Below, one piece after another: positions 1 to 6,704 of a stretch of 7,893 nucleotides of DNA. Every line of letters begins with the position of its first letter. Positions within the stretch are counted from its first letter, which is position 1. This DNA is from Actinomycetota bacterium (lineage in GTDB: Bacteria; Actinomycetota; Thermoleophilia; Gaiellales; Gaiellaceae). The notes under the pieces were generated by a model. That model was not told the origin of the DNA. It ran no database searches and saw only the letters and a program-made list of their open reading frames with translations. The position numbers were made by a program, and so were the translations under genes. The stretch is from positions 1 to 7,893 of the forward strand of contig VGCB01000106.1 of assembly GCA_016870235.1 (NCBI GenBank). Direction: 5' to 3'.

Positions 1-24
1 CCCAACCCAGCTACCCTCACCCAT
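1..24 (-). CDS. Possible start of a further minus-strand gene (truncated by window edge)
   Basis: On the minus strand an ATG at 24-22 (with an in-frame GTG immediately before it) is preceded by GAGGAGG 8 bases upstream and opens a frame of at least eight codons, MGEGSWVG, to the window edge. An in-frame TAG stop lies about 30 bases upstream, so nothing longer begins here. Spacing from the MFS stop is about 97 bases. Eight residues give no functional clue; the call rests on the ribosome-binding site and conserved gene direction only. Confidence 0.3.
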
Positions 25-26
25 CA

Positions 27-108
27 CCGGCGCCTCCTCGTAAACGCGGCTCTACCGCCACGACCACCGCGACGGCAACCCGCGCCAACTTACGAACAGA
101 GGCGCCGG
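27..108. repeat. Inverted repeat with 10-base arms after the MFS gene
   Basis: CCGGCGCCTC (27-36) and GAGGCGCCGG (99-108) are exact reverse complements with 62 bases between them. Each arm contains the self-complementary GGCGCC. The left arm, read on the minus strand, overlaps a GAGG ribosome-binding-like sequence just before a possible start codon. It may be a loose terminator for the MFS transcript, a leader structure for the next gene, or chance in GC-rich DNA. Confidence 0.35.
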
Positions 109-121
109 CACTCCATACGGT

Positions 122-1318
122 CTAGGCAGCGACCGACGCAGCGTGGCGGGCGGTCGCAGCGAGGTAGGTCGCGAGCGCCGCCGCGAGCGCCGCTCCACCC
201 ACGACCGCCCAGAGGACGGCGCCGGTGCCCGCGTGGTCGGCGAGGACGCCGAGGAGCGAGACGAGCGCGGAGCCGAGCCCGATGCTCATTCCGAGCATGA
301 CGCCGGCCGCAAGCCCGAGGTGCCGCGGCACGGCCCGCTGCGCCAGCACGACAAGCGGGTAGAAGTTCATCCCCGAGAAAAGGCCGTACACGGCGACGAG
401 CGCGAAGACCCCGCCGACGCCGACGAACGGAAGCGGCACGAGGCACGGCAGGCCGAGCACGATCGAGATGGTGGCCACGCGAACGAACCCGAAGCGGTCG
501 GCGAGACGGCCGCCGATGATCGAGCCGACGAGCGTCGTCCCGAAGTACGTGGAGATGGCGAGCGTCGAGAGCCCCTCACCCGTGCCGAGCTCGGCGACGA
601 GGTAGAGCGGCACGAAGGTCTGCGCTCCGATCGAGACGGTCGCCCGGACGACCGCGGTCGAGGCAATGACGCCGAACCGCGGCCAGTCGCTGCGCCCGGC
701 GTCCTCCCTCCGCTCGCCCCCGCCGGCGCTCCGGAACCGCGACAAGTACCCGAGCTGAGACGCAACGAGGGTCGCGATCGCGAGCTCGACCACGGCGACG
801 ATCAGCAGCCCGTGCAGCCCTACCGCGAGGATCGCCCCGCTCGTCAGCGCAGGGCCGACCATGAATCCGGCGGAGCCGCCGACGGCAAAGAACCCCATGC
901 CCGCCCCCTGCTTGCCGGCGGACACGCGGCTCGCGAACCGGATCGCCTCCGGGTGGTACGCGGCGACGCCGAAGCCGCCGAGCATCAGCGCGACCGCGGT
1001 GGCGGCGAAGGAGTCGAAGAGCCCGACGCCCCCGAGCCCCCCGGCGGCGAGGAACAGGCCGGCCGGCATCATCGCCGTGCCTCGGATCCGGTCCGCGATC
1101 GCGCCGAGCACCGGCTGCAGGAACGCCGAGCCGAGGCTGGCGGCGAGCACGAGCGCTCCGACCTTGCCGTACGAGTAGCCGCGCTCCGCGACGAGGAACG
1201 GCAGGAGCGCGGGCACCGTCCCCTGGAAGAAGTCGCTGCCGAAGTGGCCGGTCGCGAGAACCCCGATGCCCCGTCGGTCGACGCCGGCCGGGAGCAGGAG
1301 ATCGACGGCCCGCCTCAC
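122..1318 (-). CDS. MFS transporter, fosmidomycin-resistance (Fsr)-like
   Basis: This 398-residue protein is almost entirely hydrophobic helices, in the 12-helix major facilitator pattern with a polar central loop (about 193-213, SAGGGERREDAGRSDW). The N-terminal segment GHFGSDFFQGTVPALLPFL (24-42), the first loop LGAIADRIRG (71-80), the YHPEAIRFASRVSAGKQG block (121-138) with FFAVGGSAGFMVGP after it, and the second-half loop GGRLADRFGFVR (269-280) resemble the Fsr fosmidomycin-resistance branch. It would be a proton-driven efflux pump in the cytoplasmic membrane. Real substrates of such homologues vary, so fosmidomycin is not implied. The start is GTG at 1318; an in-frame TAG 12 bases upstream (1328-1330) rules out a longer N-terminus. 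Only a weak TAGG precedes it. The stop is TAG. It is separated from the ABC genes by 246 bases and probably has its own promoter. Confidence 0.88.
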   Translation of the reverse strand: MRRAVDLLLPAGVDRRGIGVLATGHFGSDFFQGTVPALLPFLVAERGYSYGKVGALVLAASLGSAFLQPVLGAIADRIRGTAMMPAGLFLAAGGLGGVGLFDSFAATAVALMLGGFGVAAYHPEAIRFASRVSAGKQGAGMGFFAVGGSAGFMVGPALTSGAILAVGLHGLLIVAVVELAIATLVASQLGYLSRFRSAGGGERREDAGRSDWPRFGVIASTAVVRATVSIGAQTFVPLYLVAELGTGEGLSTLAISTYFGTTLVGSIIGGRLADRFGFVRVATISIVLGLPCLVPLPFVGVGGVFALVAVYGLFSGMNFYPLVVLAQRAVPRHLGLAAGVMLGMSIGLGSALVSLLGVLADHAGTGAVLWAVVGGAALAAALATYLAATARHAASVAA

Positions 1319-1417
1319 AGCGCGAGCCTACGGCAGCGACGGCGCTCCCCGCCGCGATGGTGCTGATGCGCTGTCGGCCTCCGGGTTCGCGAGGCGGCCA
1401 GACCGTGCCGAGCCCGC

Positions 1418-1448
1418 CAATTGGAACGGATTCGGACCGATTCGGAAC
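1418..1448. repeat. Tandem ~10-base repeats in the intergenic region
   Basis: GATTCGGACC (1429-1438) is directly followed by GATTCGGAAC (1439-1448), differing at one base. A third, weaker copy, CAATTGGAAC, lies at 1418-1427 and overlaps the palindrome CCAATTGG (1417-1424). Copies start at 1418, 1429 and 1439, so they would sit on one face of the helix. The patch is less GC-rich than its surroundings and is about 100-130 bases upstream of the MFS start, where a promoter or operator would be expected. I cannot identify a convincing -35/-10 pair. Confidence 0.4.
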
Positions 1449-1511
1449 ACACGCGCAACGCCTTTCTCGGTATCGTCGAAGACGAGGGGTGGAGGCCGGT
1501 GGCCCAGGAGA

Positions 1512-1532
1512 ACTTGTCCTTTCTGGACAAGT
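1512..1532. repeat. Perfect 8-base inverted repeat downstream of the ABC pair
   Basis: Arms ACTTGTCC (1512-1519) and GGACAAGT (1525-1532) are perfectly complementary and separated by TTTCT. The element starts 32 bases after the stop of the second ABC gene and about 190 bases before the MFS start. On the minus strand the hairpin is followed by TTCTCCTGGG, not a run of T, so an intrinsic terminator is only weakly supported. It could instead be a dyad operator for the MFS gene or a 3'-end stabilising hairpin. What is seen is the dyad; the role is open. Confidence 0.55.
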
Positions 1533-1564
1533 CAGCGGGAGGTGTCGCGCTCGCGGAACCGGGA

Positions 1565-3364
1565 CTACGCAGCGGCCCAGTCGCCGTACAGCGAACGGTA
1601 GCGCCCGCCGACGGCGAGGAGCTCGTCGTGCGTGCCCCGCTCGACCACGCACCCGTGCTCGAGGACGACGATCAGGTCGGCGCCGCGGATCGTCGACAGC
1701 CGGTGGGCGATCACGAACGCCGTCCTGCCGGCGCGCAGCGTCCGGAGGGCCTCCTCGATCCGCTTCTCGGTCGCGATGTCGACGGACGAGGTCGCCTCGT
1801 CGAGCACGAGGATCCGCGGGTCGGCGAGCAGCGCGCGCGCGAACGCGACGAGCTGCCGCTGGCCGAGCGAGAGCTTGGCGCCGCGCTCGCCGAGCTCGGT
1901 CTCGTAGCCGTTCGGGAGCCGGGTGATGAACTCGTGCGCGCCGACCGCCTCCGCCGCTGCCACGACCTCCTCCTGCGATGCGTCGAGACGCCCGAACGCG
2001 ATGTTCTCGCGCACGGTGCCGGCGAAGAGGAAGCCCTCCTGCGGCACGATCCCGAGCTGGCGGCGGAGCGACGCCTGCGTGACGTCCCGGATGTCGACGC
2101 CGTCCACCGTGATCCGGCCCTCACGCACGTCGTAGAAGCGCGCGAGCAGCTTCGCGATCGTCGACTTGCCGGCGCCGGTGTGCCCGACGAGCGCGACCGT
2201 GATCCCCGCCGGCACGTCGAGGTCGATCCCGTGCAGCACCTCCGCGTGCCGCCCGTACCCGAAGCGGACGTCCTCGAAGCGGACGTGTCCGTCGACGTCC
2301 GCGAGGACGCGCGCGCCGGGACGGTCGACGACCTCCGGCTCCTCGTCGAGCACCTCGGTGATCTTGTCCAGTGCCGCGGTCGCGGAGAGGAACGTGTTGT
2401 ACAGCTGGGAGAGCTGCTGCACGGGGTCGAAGAAGTTCGTCAGATACGCCATGAAGGCGACGAGCGTCCCGATCTCGACCGACCCGTCGAAGACGAGGTA
2501 CCCGCCGTACCCGAGGACGATCGCGGTCGCGACCGACGAGAGGAAGTCGACGAACGGGAAGTACCAGCCGCTCGTCACGACCGTGTCCATGTTCGCGTCG
2601 CGATAGCGGCCGCCGATCAGGCGGAAGCGCGAGTACGACGTCTCCTCGCGCGTGAAGGCCTGCAGGACGCGCATGCCCGAGATGTCCTCCGCGAGCGTGG
2701 CGGTGACGAGCCCGAGCCGCTCCCTGACCTGCCGGTAGGCGCGCGTCGAGCGGCGCCGGAAGAGCCAGGTCGCCGCACTCATCAGGGGCATCACGGTCAG
2801 CGTCGCGAGCGCCAGCCGCCAGTCGAGGAAGAAGAGGATGACGGCCGATCCGATCAGCACGAGCGTGTTCTGGACGAGGCTCGTGAAGCCTTCGGTCACG
2901 AGCTGGTCGAGAGCCTCGATGTCGTTCGTCAGCCGGCTGATCACGACGCCCGCCCGATTCCGCTCGTAGAAGCCGAGCGAGAGGCGCTGCAGATGCCGGA
3001 AGAGGCGGTTGCGGAGGTCGGCAAGCGCTCGCTCGCCCACCCACGACGTCAGGTACGTCTGCAGCGCCGAGAGCGCGAGCGCGCCGAAGGCCGCGGCGAC
3101 GAAGGCGACCACGATCCACGTCAGCGCTCCGAGGTTCTCGGCGCCGATGCCGTCGTCGATTGCGAGCTTGAGCAGAAGCGGAGGCGCCAGCGAGGCGCCG
3201 GTGGCGGCGAGCAGCGCCACCAGGGCCGCCAGTGCGCGCCAACGGTAGGGACGCACGAGCTCGAGCAGCACCTGTGCGCGCCGCTGCGACCGGCGCACGG
3301 ACCAGTCGCCGACCCGGGCGCCGCGCTCGTCCATCAGGTGCGAGCCCGGCTGGTAGACCTTCAC
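1565..3364 (-). CDS. ABC exporter half-transporter, catalytic-site subunit (TMD-NBD)
   Basis: This 599-residue ABCB-type half-transporter is the partner of the preceding gene. An N-terminal basic cytoplasmic stretch (to about 40) leads into about six membrane helices (near 43-66, 78-103, 160-180, 184-200, 270-292, 298-318) and an NBD. Motifs are A-loop Tyr (FGYGR), Walker A GHTGAGKST (394-402), Q-loop Q442, Walker B LVLDEATSSVD with catalytic E523 (codon 1796-1798) and H-loop H554. The signature is LSLGQ (498-502), with Leu replacing the first Gly. The start is GTG at 3364, sharing GTGA with the upstream stop. A GGAGG Shine-Dalgarno 7 bases upstream decides it over the ATG at codon 11. Tight overlap and similar size indicate obligate co-expression and heterodimer formation. 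The stop is TAG, followed after 32 bases by an inverted repeat. The transported substrate is unknown. Confidence 0.95.
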   Translation of the reverse strand: MKVYQPGSHLMDERGARVGDWSVRRSQRRAQVLLELVRPYRWRALAALVALLAATGASLAPPLLLKLAIDDGIGAENLGALTWIVVAFVAAAFGALALSALQTYLTSWVGERALADLRNRLFRHLQRLSLGFYERNRAGVVISRLTNDIEALDQLVTEGFTSLVQNTLVLIGSAVILFFLDWRLALATLTVMPLMSAATWLFRRRSTRAYRQVRERLGLVTATLAEDISGMRVLQAFTREETSYSRFRLIGGRYRDANMDTVVTSGWYFPFVDFLSSVATAIVLGYGGYLVFDGSVEIGTLVAFMAYLTNFFDPVQQLSQLYNTFLSATAALDKITEVLDEEPEVVDRPGARVLADVDGHVRFEDVRFGYGRHAEVLHGIDLDVPAGITVALVGHTGAGKSTIAKLLARFYDVREGRITVDGVDIRDVTQASLRRQLGIVPQEGFLFAGTVRENIAFGRLDASQEEVVAAAEAVGAHEFITRLPNGYETELGERGAKLSLGQRQLVAFARALLADPRILVLDEATSSVDIATEKRIEEALRTLRAGRTAFVIAHRLSTIRGADLIVVLEHGCVVERGTHDELLAVGGRYRSLYGDWAAA

Positions 3365-5166
3365 GCGGCCGCCTCCGAGACGTCTCGGCCGTCGCCGTCG
3401 GCGAGCAGGTCGTCGACGACCTGGCGCTCGAGCAGGCCGTGCTCGACGATCTCGCGGTAGATCGGGCTCGTCTCGATCAGGTCGACGTGCGTGCCCCGCG
3501 CCGCGACCCTGCCGCCGTCGAGGACGACGATCTCGTCGGCGAGCGCGATCGTCGAGAGCCGGTGCGCGATCACCACCGTCGTCCTCCCCTCCATCGCCTC
3601 GGCGAGCCCGGCTCGGATCCGCGACTCGGTGCTCGCGTCGACCGAGGCGGTCGAGTCGTCGAGGACGAGCACGCGCGGATCGGTGCAGAGCGCGCGGGCG
3701 ATCGCGAGCCGCTGCCGCTGGCCCCCGGAGAGGGTGATCCCCCGCTCGCCGATCACGGTGTCGTATCCCTCCGGCAGGCGCTGCACGAACTCGTGCGCCT
3801 GCGCGATGCGCGCCGCCCGCTCGACGGCCTCGTCGGTCGCGTCGGGGGAGCCGAAGGCGATGTTCTCGCGCACGGTGGCGCTGAAGAGGAACGGATCCTG
3901 GGCGACGACGCCGACCGCGCCGCGGAGGCTCGTGAGCGTCAGCGCCCGGACGTCGACCCCGTCGAGGAGGACGCGCCCGGCCTCGGGGTCGTAGTAGCGC
4001 GGGATCAGGGCCGCGAGCGTCGTCTTGCCCGAGCCCGTGTGCCCGACGAGGGCGACCGTCGAGCCGGGTGCGATCTCGAGCTCGACCCCCTCGAGCACAG
4101 GTGTGGCCTGGCCGTACGCGAAGGTGACGCCTTCGAAGCGGATCGCGCCGGGGCCGGCCGGCAGCGGTGTCGCCTCCGCGAGCTCCGCCACCTCCTCGAC
4201 CTCGTCGAGCACCTCGAACACGCGCTCGCCCGAGGCGGTCGCGCGCTGCGTCTGCCCGATCCACATGCCGAGCATCCGCAGCGGCATCACGAGCATCTGG
4301 AGCAAGACATTGAACGCCACGAAGTCACCGAGCGACATCGAGCCACCGACGACGAAGTGGCCGCCCACGAGCATCACCGCCGCCTGGCCGACGAGCGGCA
4401 GGAACGACATCAGCGGTACGTACAGCGCGCGCTGCCGGGCAGCTGCGAGGGACCGGCCGAACACCTCCTCGGTCCGGCGCGCGAAGCGCGCCTCGAGCTC
4501 GGGCTCGCGGGCGAACGACTTGACGACGTTGACGCCGACGATGCTCTCCTCGGCGACGGTCGCGACGTCGGCCATCTTCTGCTGGACGTCGCGCAGCACG
4601 GGATGGGAGACCTCGCTGAAGCGGTACGCGATCGCGACCAGCAGCGGGATGATCGCGAGCGTGACGAGCGCGAGCCGCCAGTCGACGATGAACAGGACCG
4701 CGGTCACGCCCACGATCGTGACGAGGTGCTGGAACAGGAAGATGAGCCCGTAGCCGAGGAAGAAGCGGACGGCCTGGAGATCGACCGTCGCCCGCGACAT
4801 CAGCTGCCCGGTCTGGCTGCGGTCGTAGAACCCGAAGGAGAGGCGGAGGAGACGCGCGTAGAGCGCGTTCCGGAGGTCGAGCTCGATCGCGAGCGCCACG
4901 CGGCCGGAGATCAGGCGGCGGCCGATCATCAGGAGCCCCTTGCCGGCGCCGATCCCGAGGATGAGGCCGATCACGAGCCAGAGGCGGTCGCGGTCGCCCG
5001 TCTCGAAGGCGGAGTCGACGACGTCGCCCGTGAGCAGCGCGATCGTCGCGGCCGCGCCGGCGCTCGCGCCCGCGAGGACGGCGGAAACGCCGACGGCGCC
5101 CCGGTACGGCCGCAGGAACCCAAGTAGCCGCACGAACGTGCGCCAGTTCGACGTCTGTCGGTCCAT
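3361..5166 (-). CDS. ABC exporter half-transporter, degenerate-site subunit (TMD-NBD)
   Basis: This 601-residue ABCB-type half-transporter has a membrane domain of about six helices (near 24-48, 60-82, 135-160, 163-181, 248-275, 282-305) followed by a nucleotide-binding domain. NBD motifs are the A-loop Tyr (FAYGQ, Y351), Walker A GHTGSGKTT (375-383), Q-loop Q423, signature LSGGQ (479-483), Walker B LVLDD (500-504) and H-loop H535. The catalytic position after Walker B is Asp504 (codon 3655-3657) instead of Glu, the mark of the degenerate subunit in heterodimeric exporters. An acidic C-terminal tail (about 578-601) extends past the NBD. The chosen ATG follows the SpoVR stop by 74 bases. The AGGAAGG upstream is rather far (about 28 bases), and an in-frame TTG lies four codons earlier. 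The TGA stop overlaps the partner gene's GTG as GTGA. It sits in the inner membrane and exports lipids, drugs or peptides; the substrate cannot be read from sequence. Confidence 0.95.
   Translation of the reverse strand: MDRQTSNWRTFVRLLGFLRPYRGAVGVSAVLAGASAGAAATIALLTGDVVDSAFETGDRDRLWLVIGLILGIGAGKGLLMIGRRLISGRVALAIELDLRNALYARLLRLSFGFYDRSQTGQLMSRATVDLQAVRFFLGYGLIFLFQHLVTIVGVTAVLFIVDWRLALVTLAIIPLLVAIAYRFSEVSHPVLRDVQQKMADVATVAEESIVGVNVVKSFAREPELEARFARRTEEVFGRSLAAARQRALYVPLMSFLPLVGQAAVMLVGGHFVVGGSMSLGDFVAFNVLLQMLVMPLRMLGMWIGQTQRATASGERVFEVLDEVEEVAELAEATPLPAGPGAIRFEGVTFAYGQATPVLEGVELEIAPGSTVALVGHTGSGKTTLAALIPRYYDPEAGRVLLDGVDVRALTLTSLRGAVGVVAQDPFLFSATVRENIAFGSPDATDEAVERAARIAQAHEFVQRLPEGYDTVIGERGITLSGGQRQRLAIARALCTDPRVLVLDDSTASVDASTESRIRAGLAEAMEGRTTVVIAHRLSTIALADEIVVLDGGRVAARGTHVDLIETSPIYREIVEHGLLERQVVDDLLADGDGRDVSEAAA
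3372..3376 (-). promoter_or_regulatory. Shine-Dalgarno for the second ABC subunit
   Basis: The minus strand reads GGAGG here, inside the last codons of the first ABC gene and 7 bases before the GTG at 3364. It is the best ribosome-binding site in the window. It fixes the GTG as the start of the second subunit, which is therefore initiated independently as well as by coupling through the GTGA overlap. Confidence 0.75.
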
Positions 5167-5240
5167 CCGATAGCTCAACGACGCACCGACGTGGATCCTT
5201 CCTGAGGCGCCGGAGCGAGGCGCGGGGGATGCGTCCTGCG
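5167..5240. other. 74-base spacer between spoVR and the ABC pair
   Basis: No terminator-like hairpin with a T run is visible: the best dyad on the minus strand is a 5-base GCGCC/GGCGC stem with a 7-base loop and no U tract. An AGGAAGG lies about 28 bases before the ABC start, too distant to be an ordinary Shine-Dalgarno for it. The gap is compatible with read-through from the PrkA-SpoVR operon, but a local promoter cannot be excluded. Confidence 0.45.
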
Positions 5241-6704
5241 CTACGAGTCGAGCGTGGTCAGCGTCTCCGGCGCGCCGTCCGGCGCCGCGCGGTACCAGAC
5301 CGGCGAGCCGTCGCCCGCAACGCTCGAGGCGACGACAGGCTTGCCCCAGAGCCGGGCGAGGTGCGCCAGCGTTCCCTTCGCGTACTCGGCGTCGAGACCG
5401 ACGCCCTCGGCCCGGTGCGCGAGGAGCAGCTCGCCGCGGCCGGCGTGATCCGCATCGACGATCTCGACCGTCGGCAGGCCGCCGTTGACGATCCCGGCGA
5501 GCAGCGACGTCCGCACCTCCTCGGCCTCGCGAGACGAGATCACGAGCCGCCGTGCGTCGCGTGCGTCGTGCTCCCAGGCGTAGAGCTTGGCCAGCTGGCA
5601 CACCTTCGGCGTCAGGAACTCGGAGACGAGGGCGACGTCGTCGTAGCCCTCGATCACGCGCAGGATCTGGCCGATCGCGTCGCCGCCCCCCGCCCATTCC
5701 CAGCGCTCGCGCTCGTCGTCGTCCGGGCGCTCGGCGATCCGCTCGAGCTCGCGGAAGATCGCCCAGCCGACGTTGTACGGGTTGAGCGAGAACGGGTGCG
5801 GCTGCGTCACCGAGGCGTTGAGGCGCTGATACTCGACGAAGTCGGCGCTGTCGAGCAGGAGGCGCTGGAGGATGGCGTTGTGCGTCCAGGTCGCCATCCC
5901 CTCGTGGATGATCTTGGTCTGCAGCTGGGGCGAGAAGTAGAGCTGCTCCTCGCGCACGATCCCGATCACGTCCCGCTGCCAGTCCTCGAGGCCGCGGGCG
6001 TGCTTCATCACGAAGCCGAGGACGTCCGCCTCCGGGTTGCGCGGGAACCGCCGGCGCATCGCCTCGCGCTCCTCGTCGGCGCGCCGGCGCCGTGCCGCGG
6101 CCTCGTCGGGAAAGAGCTCGTCGAAGCGCCGCGGCGCGTCGGTCGACAGCTCCTCCTCGTACGTCTTGCCGAGCTGCGCGAGCGGCATCGCGGTCGCGAG
6201 CGCCTGGCAGTCGTCGACGAAGTCCTCGACCACCGTGCGACCGACCTCCGACATGTACGCGTCGATGCGCTCGGCCGCAGCGCGCACGCGCGGAAGAAAG
6301 CCCTTGTCCGCCGGCTCGAAGTAGCGGCTCTCCTCGAACACGACGGCGTGGCCGAGCACGTGCGCGATCACGAGGAGCTGCGCGACGAGCGAGTTCCCGT
6401 CGAGGAGGTACGCATGGGCCGGGCGGGTATTGACGACGAGCTCGTAGATGCGCGAACGGCCGCGGTCGTAGTCGTTCTTCATCTGCTCGTACGACTGGCC
6501 GAAGCGCCAGTGCGAGTACCGGCCGGGCAGGCCCCGGGAGGCGACGTCGTAGACGACCTCCGCCGGCACGAGATGGAAGGCGACGGGCGGCGGCGCGAGC
6601 CCGAGCGCGTGCGCCTCGCGCAGGCAGATGTCCTCGAGCTCGCCGAGGTCGGCGACGTCGTAGTCGGGCCGGCGCCAGAGCCCGGCCTGGACGGCGAGCG
6701 TCAT
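5241..6704 (-). CDS. spoVR: SpoVR/YcgB family protein
   Basis: This 487-residue protein matches the SpoVR family in length and landmarks. The N-terminal half has the SHWRFGQSYE block (64-73), IYELVVNTRPAHAYLLDGNS (86-105) and a helix with H115 and G118-H119 (IAHVLGHA). The middle has QTKIIHEGMATW (262-273) with H267, E268 and H275, then NASVTQPH and NPYNVGWAIF (308-317). A SEFLTPKVCQLAKLYAWE segment and a small beta-rich C-terminal domain (about 385-470) complete the fold. SpoVR is needed for spore cortex formation in Bacillus. Relatives in non-sporulators (YcgB) are stress-induced, and the biochemical activity is not established. The ATG start shares ATGA with the preceding gene and has GAGG about 10 bases upstream. 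Compared with my memory of the family, several usually constant residues differ (MNEGWA is IHEGMA, GHNxFF is GHAVVF), so this is a divergent member. No signal peptide or membrane segment is apparent. Confidence 0.9.
   Translation of the reverse strand: MTLAVQAGLWRRPDYDVADLGELEDICLREAHALGLAPPPVAFHLVPAEVVYDVASRGLPGRYSHWRFGQSYEQMKNDYDRGRSRIYELVVNTRPAHAYLLDGNSLVAQLLVIAHVLGHAVVFEESRYFEPADKGFLPRVRAAAERIDAYMSEVGRTVVEDFVDDCQALATAMPLAQLGKTYEEELSTDAPRRFDELFPDEAAARRRRADEEREAMRRRFPRNPEADVLGFVMKHARGLEDWQRDVIGIVREEQLYFSPQLQTKIIHEGMATWTHNAILQRLLLDSADFVEYQRLNASVTQPHPFSLNPYNVGWAIFRELERIAERPDDDERERWEWAGGGDAIGQILRVIEGYDDVALVSEFLTPKVCQLAKLYAWEHDARDARRLVISSREAEEVRTSLLAGIVNGGLPTVEIVDADHAGRGELLLAHRAEGVGLDAEYAKGTLAHLARLWGKPVVASSVAGDGSPVWYRAAPDGAPETLTTLDS

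Larger units (their letters stand above)
1319..1564. other. 246-base intergenic region, probable MFS promoter region
   Basis: No protein gene is convincing here: the small open frames in both directions have no homology I recognise and no ribosome-binding site. The region holds the 8-base inverted repeat at 1512-1532 and the tandem repeats at 1418-1448. It is the largest gap in the window and separates the ABC pair from the MFS gene, so it likely carries the MFS promoter and possibly a transcription end for the upstream operon. Confidence 0.5.

Noticed and set aside
143..1366. Open frame of 407 codons on the plus strand, antisense to the MFS gene
   Set aside because: The translation is extremely Arg/Glu/Asp-rich and has no hydrophobic core, while the minus strand gives a coherent 12-helix transporter.
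1315..1530. A 71-residue minus-strand frame in the intergenic region
   Set aside because: It begins inside the inverted repeat, has no convincing ribosome-binding site and no family I recognise, and overlaps the MFS start in another frame.
1512..1532. Intrinsic terminator for the ABC genes
   Set aside because: The hairpin is good but lacks a following T run on the minus strand, so I list it as an inverted repeat of open function.
1421..3460. Long open frame of 679 codons on the plus strand, antisense to the second ABC gene
   Set aside because: GC-rich coding DNA lacks stop codons in antisense frames. The translation is a monotonous Arg/Asp/Glu/Val mixture without motifs or predicted structure, while the opposite strand has complete ABC motifs.
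1565..4264. A single 899-residue form of the second ABC protein with an N-terminal extension
   Set aside because: The extension is a shadow frame of the first ABC gene. The GTG at 3364 with GGAGG and a GTGA overlap is the sensible start.
3232..5127. Long open frame of 631 codons on the plus strand, antisense to both ABC genes
   Set aside because: It has the same composition artefact and no recognisable domain, and it crosses the junction of two well-supported minus-strand genes.
5190..5210. Ribosome-binding site AGGAAGG with a nearby GTG as a different start for the first ABC gene
   Set aside because: That GTG is out of frame and meets TGA after three codons; the in-frame ATG at 5166 fits the family N-terminus.
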